From Thermorudis peleae (GTDB taxonomy: Bacteria; Chloroflexota; Chloroflexia; Thermomicrobiales; Thermomicrobiaceae), in contig NZ_JQMP01000003.1 of assembly GCF_000744775.1 (NCBI RefSeq), positions 992,001 through 1,056,000 on the forward strand: DNA of 64,000 bases. The letters run 5' to 3'. A model generated the notes under the pieces. The model made no database searches. It saw only the letters and a list, made by a program, of their open reading frames with translations, and had not been told where the DNA came from. This document shows positions 37,170 to 46,489 of this stretch, piece by piece; position 1 is the first letter of the stretch; each line of letters starts with the position of its first letter. Position numbers and translations under genes: made by a program.

Positions 37170-37203
37170 AAGTGCCTTCCTGGAATTGTCCAGGAAGGCA
37201 CTT
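37170..37203. terminator. Bidirectional hairpin terminator
   Basis: A 15-bp perfect inverted repeat, AAGTGCCTTCCTGGA and TCCAGGAAGGCACTT, with loop ATTG, between the convergent PfpI and pyrF genes. Confidence 0.85.
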
Positions 37204-37222
37204 GTGTCTTTGCGCACAGTTC

Positions 37223-38047
37223 TCAGTTTTGGAAGGCTTGGCGGAGTGCCTCATGCAATGATTGGGCGGCCTGTCGCGCTGCGTCGGCAAAGTCACGGCC
37301 ATTGCTTGCGTATATGACTGAGCGGGTTGCTGTGAAAAGTGCCGGCCCATGCCCCTGTCGAACAGCTGCAACAGCTTGGGCAAGATCTCCAGCTTGGGCG
37401 CCGATCCCCGGAATAAGCAACGGAAGTTCCGGGCAAGCCTGTCGCACTGCGGCTAATTCTGCTGGATAGGTTGCGCCAACCACGAGCCCACACGTACCGT
37501 GTTGGGCATGCCACATTCGGACGCGTTGCGCGACGACTTGGTAGATGGGCTGGCCAACTCCGTTTTGTTCCACCACCAGGTCTTGCAGTTCTTTTGCGCC
37601 TGGATTTGAGGTTCGTGCCAGGACGAACACACCATGCTCAGGGCGTAGCAAGAGCGGGCGAAGCCCTTCCTCTCCAACGTACGGCTGCACCGTGACAGCG
37701 TCGAATTGCCAACGGGTGAAAAAGGCTTCGGCGTACGCTGCTGTCGTGCTCGCAATATCTCCGACTTTGGCATCGAGAATAGCAAGGTGAGTGGGGGGGA
37801 TGAGCCGACGCGTTTCTTCAAGCGCAGCGATACCAGCTGGGCCGTGCATCAAATAAAAGGCCAAGTTTGGCTTGTACGCACAAGCAAACGCAGCTGTTGC
37901 CTCAATGATGGCGCGGTTGAAGTGCACAATAGCCTCTGGAGTACGTGGCAAGTGTTGGGGCAGGTGCTCGAGCATCGGGTCAAGCCCAATACAAAGCGGA
38001 GCGCCGCATCGGGCGATCGCTGCTGAGATTCGCTCTTCCCACCGCAT
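37223..38047 (-). CDS. pyrF: Orotidine 5'-phosphate decarboxylase
   Basis: Last step of UMP synthesis, OMP to UMP plus CO2. The 274-residue length and the motif L-A-I-L-D-A-K-V-G-D-I-A-S-T place it in the longer PyrF subfamily. C-I-G-L-D-P near the start, A-R-T-S-N-P-G-A-K and L-L-I-P-G-I-G-A-Q-A-G-D complete the phosphate site. AAGGAGG lies before the ATG. Stands alone, divergent from the dehydratase gene. Confidence 0.95.
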   Translation of the reverse strand: MRWEERISAAIARCGAPLCIGLDPMLEHLPQHLPRTPEAIVHFNRAIIEATAAFACAYKPNLAFYLMHGPAGIAALEETRRLIPPTHLAILDAKVGDIASTTAAYAEAFFTRWQFDAVTVQPYVGEEGLRPLLLRPEHGVFVLARTSNPGAKELQDLVVEQNGVGQPIYQVVAQRVRMWHAQHGTCGLVVGATYPAELAAVRQACPELPLLIPGIGAQAGDLAQAVAAVRQGHGPALFTATRSVIYASNGRDFADAARQAAQSLHEALRQAFQN

Positions 38048-38108
38048 GCTGCCTCCTTGCTAACGATCTTGCGTCCGACCAGCCTGTAAAAATCAGGACA
38101 AAAACGCC

Positions 38109-38137
38109 TAGACATTACCCGCTACGTATCGTACGCT
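38109..38137 (+). promoter_or_regulatory. Possible promoter for the threonine dehydratase gene
   Basis: TAGACA (38109-38114) and TACGCT (38132-38137) are 17 bases apart. The start would lie about 35 bases before the ATG. Confidence 0.4.
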
Positions 38138-38181
38138 GTGTGCGTACAATCCGGAGCACGTGTCTGCGCAGGAAGGGTCAG

Positions 38182-39177
38182 ATGCGCTTGGAGCCACCGA
38201 CATTTCAAGAGATTCTCCGCGCCCGCCAGGTTGTCCGTCGCTATCTGCCGCCGACACCGCTCCTTTATTCTCCGGTGCTCAGCGAACGGCTTGATTGCGA
38301 AGTCTACGTCAAATGCGAGAGTTTGCAGCCGATTGGCGCGTTTAAAGTTCGTGGTGGCGTGTATCTCCTCAGCAAGCTGAGTCCTGAGGAGCGCGCTCGC
38401 GGGGTGGTCACGGCCTCAACCGGCAACCACGGGCAGTCAATTGCCTATGCAGCACGGCTTTTTGGCGCTCGTGCCATCATTTATGCCCCTGAGCAAACTA
38501 ACCCGATCAAGCTTGCTGCGATGCGACGGCTTGGCGCTGAGGTCGTGTTAACGGGCCGAGATTTCGATGAGGCTCGCCAAGCCTGCGAGGAACGTGCCGC
38601 TGCTGAAGGCCTCCGCTATATCCACTCTGCGAACGAACCCGACCTCATCGCTGGCGTAGGGACATACGCTCTCGAAATTCTTGACGAGTTACCCGACCCG
38701 GATGTTGTGATTGTGCCGGTTGGAGCAGGCAGTGGCGTCTGTGGGACCGCGATTGTAATGAAGACTGTCAACCCTGCGATTCGGGTGGTTGGGGTGCAAA
38801 CTGAAGGTATGCCGGTCGTCTACGAATCCTGGCGACAAGGCCGGTTGCTCGCGCTCGAGGGGGGCAGCACATTCGCAGAGGGGTTGGCGACACGTGTTGC
38901 CTTTGAGCTTCCGCTTCGCATCATTCGCGATCTCGTTGATGAGCTGATCCTGGTCAGTGATCGTGAACTCTGCCAGGCAATCGTTGAGTTTCTTGAGGCA
39001 GTTCACCTTGTTGCTGAAGGAGCTGGGGCTGCTTCCTTAGCAGCAGCGCATCGTCTGCAGCCGCAACTTGCCGGTAAGCGTGTCGTGCTTATTCTCAGCG
39101 GTGGCAACATTACCCGTGAAATATTGCAATGGGCAATGGCGGTGGCTGAGCAGCACGCAGCCCAGCCGTCAGCGTAA
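38182..39177 (+). CDS. Threonine ammonia-lyase (PLP, fold type II), catalytic domain only
   Basis: A 331-residue enzyme of the threonine/serine dehydratase group. It probably deaminates threonine to 2-oxobutanoate. The PLP lysine is K55 in I-G-A-F-K-V-R-G-G; S-T-G-N-H-G-Q-S holds the substrate loop and V-G-A-G-S-G-V-C-G-T binds the phosphate. The C-terminal regulatory domain of biosynthetic IlvA is absent, so it resembles catabolic TdcB; serine racemase is possible. GGAAGGG supports ATG 38182. A longer frame back to 37945 lies over pyrF and is not coding. Confidence 0.87.
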   Translation: MRLEPPTFQEILRARQVVRRYLPPTPLLYSPVLSERLDCEVYVKCESLQPIGAFKVRGGVYLLSKLSPEERARGVVTASTGNHGQSIAYAARLFGARAIIYAPEQTNPIKLAAMRRLGAEVVLTGRDFDEARQACEERAAAEGLRYIHSANEPDLIAGVGTYALEILDELPDPDVVIVPVGAGSGVCGTAIVMKTVNPAIRVVGVQTEGMPVVYESWRQGRLLALEGGSTFAEGLATRVAFELPLRIIRDLVDELILVSDRELCQAIVEFLEAVHLVAEGAGAASLAAAHRLQPQLAGKRVVLILSGGNITREILQWAMAVAEQHAAQPSA

Positions 39178-39197
39178 GAGAAACAAGGGAGCTGGGA

Positions 39198-41321
39198 ATG
39201 CTCGAGCAGTTTGGACGGTGGTTGAGACGACGACAAGGGATCGAGCGCAACCCACTCTATCGCTTGGCTGAAGATGCCGTTGCTGGGCGGATTCCTGTTG
39301 AGCAGGCCTATGCTGGTGCCGAAGCGCCAACAACGCTCGCACGTCTGGCCGATGGCGATCTCTGGGAAGTTTTGAACGAGTCTGGTCGGATCGCACTCGA
39401 TCATCCAGAGCATGCTCTCCTCCTAGCGCGGTTGGTCATCCTGGCGGCTCGACAAAAGGGCTTTGATCGAGTCTTGATGGAGGCGAATCTGCGTGCAGCG
39501 GATTTGCTTGCTGAGTTAGGAGAGACATCGGAGCAGGAGCTGCATCTCCGAGAAGCGCTTCGCGCTGCGCAACGCATTGCCAACGTCGTTGGCCAACGCC
39601 GAGCTCTGGCACGGCTTGCTCGGCTTGCATTTGATCGCGGCGACCACGAGAAGGCGCGTGAACTCTTGTTGAAGCAGCTTGAATCAGGCCGCGAAGATAC
39701 CGATACGCTTGAAGATGTTGAAACCGCGCTGATGCTTGGAGATCTTGCTCGTCAAGACGGCAATCTTGAGGCTGCCCGTGAGTTCTACCACCGTGCTGCG
39801 CGGAGCGCGCGGCGCGTTGGACACTATGCCGGGATGGTGGATGCGCTGCTCCGCCAGGTCGTTATTCTGCGCGAACTCGGTGACCTCGACGCTGCCTATG
39901 TCCTCTTGCAGCAAGCACAGGAGGCAGCTGAGCGGACGATTGATCACCGGCTGCAGGCTGAGATTGCGATTCAAATTGGCGCGCTCTTAGGAGAGAAAGG
40001 GCGCTTTGCCCATGCCCGTAGTGCGCTTGTTACCGCGCTTGACCGTGCCCGTGCTGCTGGTGACTTAACGATGGAGAGCCGGTGCCTCGTCGGGCTGACC
40101 TCTCTTGAGCGGCGGATTGGCCGCCTGCAAGATGCTGCTGAGCACTATCAACAGCTGGCCAATCTGGAGCGTCGGCTCGGGAATCGATCGGCAGCACTGC
40201 GCGCGGTGCTCGATGCAGCGGAACTCCAGCTCGAAGCGCGTCAGCCTGCGCGTGCTCTCGAACTCATTCAGGGCATCATGGGAGAGATTCCGGAAGATGA
40301 TCTTGCCTTACGGCAGCGCGTATTTGGCTTGCTTGGCCTCGCTCACGGTGCACTCGATCATCGCGGTGAGGCATTAGAGTATCTCTCTAATGCCTTGCAG
40401 CTTGCGCGACAGCGGGATTCTGCTGCTGACGAAGCGCGCTGGCTTGCTGGAGCTGGTGAACTTCTCTTGCAGTTTGGTGAGCTGAGTGATGCTCAAAGTG
40501 CTGCACAGCAGGCAGTGGTACTTGCTCGAAAGGCCGGTGATCCACGGGTTGAAGCACAAGGGCTGGCGCTCCTTGGCGCCGTTTCACTGAATCGTGGACT
40601 TGCTCGAGAAGCCGAATCCTGCTTAAGCCGGGCTGTAGCCCTTGCTGCTGAAACGGGCGATGTCGCTGGGCAGCTGCGTTATCTTCTTTCCCTTGCTGAG
40701 TTGCAGCGTCGACTGACAAATCCTCACGGTGCTATTGGCTACTTACGCCAAGCGCTTGACCTTGCCGCCAGGACCGGTAACGCAGAAGTGCGTGCTCGGC
40801 TCCATGGACAAATCGCACAGCTTTACCAGTCTTTGAATTTTCTCCCGGAGGCTATCGAGCATTACCGTGCTGCGCTTGCGGCCGCACAGGAAATTGACGC
40901 GTTGTCACTTATGGCTCGAGCGCTCCGTGGGCTTGCGATTGTCCTCGATTTGCAAGGCGACACCCAAGAAGCGATTGCCACGTATCGGCAAGCTATTACG
41001 CTCAGTGAGCAACTTGGTGATCGGCGAGCAGCGCTTGCTCTGCACTACAACCTTGGTGCTCTGCTGCTGGATCGGGGCAACGATGGTGAGGCTCGCTACC
41101 ACTTGCGGTTAGCGTACGATTTGGCTCGGCAACTTGGTGAGCGCGAGATGGCTGAAACCATCCGGGATCTCGTTGGCCCGCTGATGCCTTCAGCGAGTGG
41201 GAACCACCGCGACGCATTGCCTTCTGAGACTGCGCAGCAAAGTGACGCCGACGATATTGTTTTGAGTGAGATCACACTCCGCCCGGCTCCTGAACACTAT
41301 CGTGAGCTCTTCCGCGACTAG
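39198..41321 (+). CDS. Tetratricopeptide-repeat protein (707 aa)
   Basis: A soluble, almost wholly alpha-helical protein built of many degenerate TPR units (roughly 14) from about residue 50 to 660, each with patterns such as G-x-x-x-x-A-x-x-x-Y/L-x-x-A-L and A-L-x-L-A. No enzymatic domain or signal peptide is seen. The last 40 residues are acidic and probably unstructured. AAGGGAG precedes the ATG. TPR arrays are protein-binding scaffolds. It lies 20 bases after the dehydratase gene and 74 before a PPM-like membrane protein, which could be its partner. Confidence 0.85.
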   Translation: MLEQFGRWLRRRQGIERNPLYRLAEDAVAGRIPVEQAYAGAEAPTTLARLADGDLWEVLNESGRIALDHPEHALLLARLVILAARQKGFDRVLMEANLRAADLLAELGETSEQELHLREALRAAQRIANVVGQRRALARLARLAFDRGDHEKARELLLKQLESGREDTDTLEDVETALMLGDLARQDGNLEAAREFYHRAARSARRVGHYAGMVDALLRQVVILRELGDLDAAYVLLQQAQEAAERTIDHRLQAEIAIQIGALLGEKGRFAHARSALVTALDRARAAGDLTMESRCLVGLTSLERRIGRLQDAAEHYQQLANLERRLGNRSAALRAVLDAAELQLEARQPARALELIQGIMGEIPEDDLALRQRVFGLLGLAHGALDHRGEALEYLSNALQLARQRDSAADEARWLAGAGELLLQFGELSDAQSAAQQAVVLARKAGDPRVEAQGLALLGAVSLNRGLAREAESCLSRAVALAAETGDVAGQLRYLLSLAELQRRLTNPHGAIGYLRQALDLAARTGNAEVRARLHGQIAQLYQSLNFLPEAIEHYRAALAAAQEIDALSLMARALRGLAIVLDLQGDTQEAIATYRQAITLSEQLGDRRAALALHYNLGALLLDRGNDGEARYHLRLAYDLARQLGEREMAETIRDLVGPLMPSASGNHRDALPSETAQQSDADDIVLSEITLRPAPEHYRELFRD

Positions 41322-41395
41322 CACGCATTCGTACGCAGCAGTTTCCTCCCGCCTCTAGACGTACGTACACCTGCTGTGCTAGACTAGCAGTGCCA

Positions 41396-43834
41396 ATGAG
41401 GCAAGGGTTGGAAACGGTGCGAGTGCTGCCACCGAGTGTGGCGCTGGCAAGGAGGGCGTTTGTGTCACTTGGAGTCGCACAGCGGAGCAGTCGAGTCCAA
41501 CAAGGGCAGCCGTCGAGCGTCACTGGTGGAGTAGCAGCTGTTGCGACGTCGCCCTATAGTCGTTTGTGGCGGCACGGGATGCTTGGAACTCCGGGGAGTC
41601 GGGCACTTGCTGTTGTTTTACAACCAGTCGAAGAAAACCCGCGTAGTGCGCAGCTTGCTGAACAACTCCTCGCATTGTTTGAGCAAGAGTTGTGGCGTGC
41701 TGCACTGCCTCGCTCAGGTCAAACAGTTGACGCTTACACGGCACGAGTACGCCAGGCCTGCCTTGCCGCAAATGATTGGCTTGCTGAATGGAATGCCAGC
41801 ACTACTCCCGATCGACGTTGTTGCTTCGGGTATACCTGTGCATTCTTCTGGGATCGCGAACTCCTTCTTGCGACAGCGCCGCCAGCTGCCACCTTCGTCC
41901 AACAGGACGGCGAATTGTATCGTTTTCCCCTGCGGGACGATCAGGCGTCTCTTCTGCCTCTTGGCCAGCAGCGTGCAGCTGAGCCAGCACTGTACTACAC
42001 CCAAACTGCTCCGCGTGATGTCATTATCCTCACCCGTGCAGAGCTTGGCGCTGCGCTCCTTGAACATGCGGATCCTTCGCTTCTGACGAACCACGACCCT
42101 CGGCCGATTTTTGCCGAATTGCAGGCGATGAGCCAAGAACTCGGATATGAAGAACTTGACGCCGTTGTGCTTGTTCTTCCTGATGTCCGCCCAGGTCGAC
42201 GCCGTCTGCTTGGTGATTGGATATCAGTGGTCCACCGTTTCCGAGGACCTCGGCTTCGCGCTAAGGATGCGTTTGCGTATGATAATGCCGTCGCAGTTGA
42301 CCTTGAAGACGAGAACAGGCAGACTAGCAGTGAGGAGATGGCTCCCAGTGTGGATCGCCGGCCGGATGAGATGCTCGATACTGCCTCGGTCGATGCGCTT
42401 GACGAACAGGAGCAAACTGATCCGGAAACAACGCAGCGCTGGGAGCCGCTCAACGGAGCGTACGATTCTGAGCTGGTAAAACGTGGCAGGGGGAGGGGGG
42501 CAACCCTGCGCGAGACAATAAGTGGCCTCGCTGTTGCGGCAGTCGTAGCGTTCATCGGGTTGTGGCAGGTCCTCTTTCGGCGTCGTCCTAAGATTGCCCC
42601 GCCGCCCGATGACGGGACATTTGGTTTGCCACGTTTGCAACGATATGAAGAGTCGCTTCGCCTTCCGGATTTCACGCCAGTCCGCCGGCAACTTCCTCGG
42701 CTGCCCGTAAGTCCCTTAACTGGGCTCATTGCAGTGAGCGCTCTTGGTTTGCTCTCTGCTGCTTTCGCACTTTCAGTGCGCCATGATCATGAGCAAGCAC
42801 TTCGGTCGCGCTTCGATACCTTGCTGCAGACTGCTGCGCAGGAACGTACGCTGGCGACGCAAAGCTCAAACCCAACTATTGCCCGGGCTTATCTTGAGAC
42901 GGCTAGCCAGCGACTTGATGCTGCAGCCCAGCTTAACCTTGATCCGCAGCGGGTTGCCCAGGAGCGTGCTGCCTTAGCGACAGCCCGGGACCGCGTTTTC
43001 AAGATTACGCGGCTTGAGGGTGTTCAAGTCCTTGGTGCAGTTCCGCCTGCGCCCGAGGGCGTAACTCCTCGCTTGTTCCTTGGTAATGGCCAGCTTTATC
43101 TGCTCACCGATGCGCTCTATCGACTGGACTCGACCGGTACTAAACTCATTCAACTGCTGAAACCTGGAGATACTGTTGATGGCCAGCGCGTTGGCACGTT
43201 GCTCGGTGCTGCCTGGGCTGATGGTGCACCGATCGCTTTCGATGGAGCCAATGCCTACCTCTTTGATCCTACCAGCGCACGGTGGACTCGTCTGCCAATC
43301 GGCACTGTTGGTACAGCTTATCGTGGTGTTGCCCGCGTTGGCTCGTTCTCTGGGAACTTGTACTTGCTCATCCCTCAAAACGGCCAAATCCTCCGTTTCC
43401 TGAGCGGTGCATATCAGAACAAGCCCGAAGATTGGACTGGCGGTCAGGCAGCAGACCAGCTCCACCAGGCACGTGACATGCAGATCGATGGTCGCATCTA
43501 CGTCTTGCTCCAGGATGGGACGATACTCACCTTCTACCGCGGCGCGCTTGAGAGCACGGCAAAGCCAGCTGTTGATCCTGCTGTTACCGACGCTGTCGCG
43601 CTGTCTGCCCAGCCTGATCGTCCATATCGGTACATTGGTCTTGCCGATGGGCGAATTCTCCGCGTGACGACGGATGGTACGCTTGTGCAGCAGTTCATGG
43701 CTGCCGATAACGCACCATCACTTGCTCCAATGCGCGATCTCGTCGTTGATGATATTCTCGGTGTTGCCTATATCTTGACAGACCGTGCTCTGCTGACGGT
43801 TCACTTGCCAGCTGCGCCCGCAGCTGGTCAGTGA
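41396..43834 (+). CDS. Membrane protein with degenerate PPM-phosphatase-like domain and C-terminal beta-propeller-like domain
   Basis: About 812 residues. Residues 55-270 follow the strand/helix order of PPM (PP2C) phosphatases, e.g. C-F-G-Y-T-C-A-F-F-W-D-R-E-L-L-L-A-T-A and P-R-D-V-I-I-L-T-R-A-E-L-G, but the metal-binding Asp residues are missing. An acidic linker (about 290-365) leads to two hydrophobic segments (about 376-390 and 441-460). A coiled segment (about 465-540) and repeated strands such as N-G-Q-L-Y-L-L-T-D-A-L-Y-R-L suggest a propeller. The start could also be GTG 41390. Probably a sensor or scaffold rather than an enzyme; function unknown. Confidence 0.65.
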   Translation: MRQGLETVRVLPPSVALARRAFVSLGVAQRSSRVQQGQPSSVTGGVAAVATSPYSRLWRHGMLGTPGSRALAVVLQPVEENPRSAQLAEQLLALFEQELWRAALPRSGQTVDAYTARVRQACLAANDWLAEWNASTTPDRRCCFGYTCAFFWDRELLLATAPPAATFVQQDGELYRFPLRDDQASLLPLGQQRAAEPALYYTQTAPRDVIILTRAELGAALLEHADPSLLTNHDPRPIFAELQAMSQELGYEELDAVVLVLPDVRPGRRRLLGDWISVVHRFRGPRLRAKDAFAYDNAVAVDLEDENRQTSSEEMAPSVDRRPDEMLDTASVDALDEQEQTDPETTQRWEPLNGAYDSELVKRGRGRGATLRETISGLAVAAVVAFIGLWQVLFRRRPKIAPPPDDGTFGLPRLQRYEESLRLPDFTPVRRQLPRLPVSPLTGLIAVSALGLLSAAFALSVRHDHEQALRSRFDTLLQTAAQERTLATQSSNPTIARAYLETASQRLDAAAQLNLDPQRVAQERAALATARDRVFKITRLEGVQVLGAVPPAPEGVTPRLFLGNGQLYLLTDALYRLDSTGTKLIQLLKPGDTVDGQRVGTLLGAAWADGAPIAFDGANAYLFDPTSARWTRLPIGTVGTAYRGVARVGSFSGNLYLLIPQNGQILRFLSGAYQNKPEDWTGGQAADQLHQARDMQIDGRIYVLLQDGTILTFYRGALESTAKPAVDPAVTDAVALSAQPDRPYRYIGLADGRILRVTTDGTLVQQFMAADNAPSLAPMRDLVVDDILGVAYILTDRALLTVHLPAAPAAGQ

Positions 43835-43859
43835 TCGCTGCCCTGGAAATCGTTGGCAT

Positions 43860-44564
43860 TTACGTCGTCGAAGATACTGGCCGACAGTGAGTAGCAGGCA
43901 CCATAACCTGTCGGCCTTCATTGTCTTGGATGAGAATGGCAGCATCGCGGGTATCGACACGGAGGACGCGCCCAGGACCGTTCGGCGTTTCAACCCACGA
44001 TCCGAGGCGGGGATAGTGCGGTTGAGCATAATCATGGCGTGCGAACAGCCGCGCGAGCGCCTGCTCACATTCTCGCTGCGTTTCATCGTGTGGCAGGCCA
44101 ACGCTGCCGATGTGCGAGGGGGCTTTTGCCTGTTCCTCAATTACCACGGTTTGGCTAAGCTGGGAGCTTAGCCATGGGCCAAGCTGTGTCGGCAGAGGAT
44201 GCTGTGACCAGATCCCGATGACTATCCCGTCCGAAAGTGTTGGACGAACTTCATTGAATTGTGCCTCTGGAGCAGCTTGCGCAAGAGCCTCTATTACCCG
44301 CGGCACAAGACGGCTGGCACGTAGCACATGCTGTCGAATTGCTCGTCGTTCACTCTCTGTAAGCGGACGCCATGCTATCGTTTGCGCTTGTCTGATGTTG
44401 CCGAGACAGTGGCCGGGTGTGACAAGCACGCGTGCTACTTCCTCGCCAGCTGGCCCCGCAACGGCGATCCATTCCGGCGGTGGGGCTTCAACGTGAAGAA
44501 GTTCAAGCTGGCTCTTGCCTAATCGCCGGATCCCGACGATGGTCTGCGTACGCTGGGATTTCAT
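43860..44564 (-). CDS. Divergent YaaT/PSP1-like protein
   Basis: A 234-residue protein. The start T-I-V-G-I-R-R-L-G-K, the middle helical stretch beginning L-T-E-S-E-R-R-A-I-R and the end P-R-L-G-S-W-V-E-T-P-N-G-P-G-R-V-L-R-V match the order of elements in YaaT (PSP1 family), which follows holB in many Gram-positive bacteria. The Cys-rich centre of YaaT (G-x-C-G-R-x-x-C-C) is absent. ATG at 44564 overlaps the holB stop as ATGA, fixing the start. Assignment rests on weak similarity plus synteny; YaaT takes part in RNase Y and sporulation control in Bacillus. Confidence 0.5.
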   Translation of the reverse strand: MKSQRTQTIVGIRRLGKSQLELLHVEAPPPEWIAVAGPAGEEVARVLVTPGHCLGNIRQAQTIAWRPLTESERRAIRQHVLRASRLVPRVIEALAQAAPEAQFNEVRPTLSDGIVIGIWSQHPLPTQLGPWLSSQLSQTVVIEEQAKAPSHIGSVGLPHDETQRECEQALARLFARHDYAQPHYPRLGSWVETPNGPGRVLRVDTRDAAILIQDNEGRQVMVPATHCRPVSSTT

Positions 44565-45598
44565 GCTGGTGGATTTGGCCATGCGAGCACCATCGTGTCA
44601 AGGGCAAGACGGGCTTGAACGTTAGCCTCAAGATCGGCAAGCGCACGGCACGTTGCGGCAAGTCCTTGGGCAATTGCGGCGATGTCCCACCGCTGTGCCA
44701 ACGAATCAAGGGTCTCGCGGAATTCGACGAAGGCGATCCGCTCGCTGAGGCCAGCGCGAAGAGCAAGAAGGTCGTCCCAGAGCGTGATAAGCACACTCAG
44801 CTGATGCGTAACTGTCTCACGCTGACCACGCCGATAGCGTTCAGCAAGCTCGCGTGCCTGGAGCAGTGCGTTGAGCCGATTCGTCAGCATGGTAAGGCCG
44901 ATCTGTCCTGCAGTGCGATAACGCTCGAGCTGGGCAGGATCCTCTGCAAGTTGTAGCGCGAGCCCAACTCGTCCTTGGCTGAGTTGGGCAATAAGCGCTG
45001 CATCGCTCGAAGGATAGCCTTGTGCCTCAAGGACAGCACGAACGCGCATTCGTGGCACCGGATGCAAAGGAATCAGCTGACAGCGCGACCGCACCGTTTC
45101 TGGCAGGTCTTCAGGGCTGGTTACGATTAAGAGGAAGATCGCATACGACGGTGGTTCCTCAAGGGTCTTGAGCAGGGCATCGGCAGCGTCATGCGAAAGT
45201 TCGTCAGCACCATCAAGGAGCACGATACGGTATGGAGCCTCAAGCGGGCGAAGCGTGATCGCTGTCCGGATCTCGCGGATCGTTTCAATCGAAATCCGAG
45301 TATTGCCTCCATGCGTGTCGCCTTGAGGAGATGATATCGTGATGAAGTCAGGATGCGTTCCGTGGCTTATGCGTCGACAGGCGGGACACTGGCCGCACGG
45401 CCGTTCGTCATCAGGAGCTTGACAGCAAAGCGCTTGACTAAAGCGCACGGCGAGCGTGCGCCGGCCAATGTGCGGCGGCCCGCTGAAAAGGTAGGCATGA
45501 GCAAGCTGTCCGCGCGATAGTGCTTGCTGCAGTTGGCGTACAGCTGCCTCATGGCCAATTATGTTCCAGTTGTGATTACTCCTGATCTCTTCAGTCAT
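44561..45598 (-). CDS. holB: DNA polymerase III subunit delta'
   Basis: A 345-residue clamp-loader AAA+ subunit. H-A-Y-L-F-S-G-P-P-H-I-G-R-R-T-L is the P-loop with Arg in place of Lys, as in non-hydrolysing delta'. The zinc site follows with C-C-Q-A-P then C-G-Q-C-P-A-C, then D-E-L-S-H-D-A-A-D-A-L-L-K-T-L-E-E-P-P and S-R-C. It orients the sliding-clamp loader. Translationally coupled to the YaaT-like gene downstream and 6 bases after the NERD-like gene. Confidence 0.92.
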   Translation of the reverse strand: MTEEIRSNHNWNIIGHEAAVRQLQQALSRGQLAHAYLFSGPPHIGRRTLAVRFSQALCCQAPDDERPCGQCPACRRISHGTHPDFITISSPQGDTHGGNTRISIETIREIRTAITLRPLEAPYRIVLLDGADELSHDAADALLKTLEEPPSYAIFLLIVTSPEDLPETVRSRCQLIPLHPVPRMRVRAVLEAQGYPSSDAALIAQLSQGRVGLALQLAEDPAQLERYRTAGQIGLTMLTNRLNALLQARELAERYRRGQRETVTHQLSVLITLWDDLLALRAGLSERIAFVEFRETLDSLAQRWDIAAIAQGLAATCRALADLEANVQARLALDTMVLAWPNPPA

Positions 45599-45604
45599 GC
45601 GTCG

Positions 45605-46369
45605 CTATGCTGTCCGAGCCTTTTTCTCCTCTGCTATGCGTGTTGGGAGCGCAATTGGCCCTTCGACAGCCTCGCCTTGTGAGAGCGCCGTAACGATTTC
45701 CTCGATCTCTTTGGCATGGAGCCGGCGCTCGTTGCCGAGCGCACGCACGGCGTCGGGGAGCTCTTTCCGTGTGACGACAGTTAGCTCGCTTTGAATGACT
45801 TGCAGTTCGACGCGGTCGTTAACAAAAACAATCAATCCCTCGATCGTATCAGCTCCCGGCAAGTCTTGCTGTTCAAGAAATGACTTAAGTGCTTCCTGTT
45901 GTCCGAGACATTCAACGGTTGGATTGCCAAGAGGTGGCCCCCCGAACGTGAAGATGCGGAGCAACAGATTATCGAGCCGGCGCCAGCGTTTTCCATTTAC
46001 CTGAATGCGCCCAGCAAGTTCGCGCGTGGTAATCACAAGCAGGCCACCAGGCCATACTAGGATGTGTTCAGGAGGAAAACGGCCACTGATATTCGGGTAA
46101 TGGATCAGCGTATATCGGTCATTGAGTCGCCGTAGGGTGCTATCAAGCAATTCGTCGGGACGTGGACGGTGATTCCATTTTGCCCAGCTCTGCATGCCAG
46201 CATTGAACGAAAGAAACCCTGCAATGAGGACAATGTAGGCGCCAATGAGGAGTTGCGGATAGAGCGTCATCACGATAGAGCCAAACAGACAGAGTAAGCC
46301 CGCGACGAGGAGCAGTCGTGAGACGCGTTGGTGTGTTTTGATTGTTCCAACATTGCGAACGACACGCAC
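45605..46369 (-). CDS. Membrane protein with NERD-like nuclease-related domain
   Basis: A 254-residue protein with two hydrophobic segments (about 19-37 and 40-58). A soluble domain follows the NERD pattern: L-L-D-S-T-L-R-R-L, then H-I-L-V-W-P-G-G-L-L-V-I-T-T-R-E-L-A-G-R-I, and N-P-T-V-E-C-L-G-Q-Q-E-A-L. NERD domains are related to Holliday-junction-resolvase-like nucleases; activity is mostly untested. The usual late acidic residues are hard to place, so catalysis is uncertain. GTG start at 46369. Confidence 0.65.
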   Translation of the reverse strand: MRVVRNVGTIKTHQRVSRLLLVAGLLCLFGSIVMTLYPQLLIGAYIVLIAGFLSFNAGMQSWAKWNHRPRPDELLDSTLRRLNDRYTLIHYPNISGRFPPEHILVWPGGLLVITTRELAGRIQVNGKRWRRLDNLLLRIFTFGGPPLGNPTVECLGQQEALKSFLEQQDLPGADTIEGLIVFVNDRVELQVIQSELTVVTRKELPDAVRALGNERRLHAKEIEEIVTALSQGEAVEGPIALPTRIAEEKKARTA

Positions 46370-46489
46370 TCTACCACCTGCCCGGCCAAATGGGCCTCAT
46401 CATGCCCAGTCTAGCATGCGCTTCCTCCTCTGCGCTACCCTCGATCTTGGCGTTGTACCTTGCGATGACGCACAATCCTTCAGGGGACA

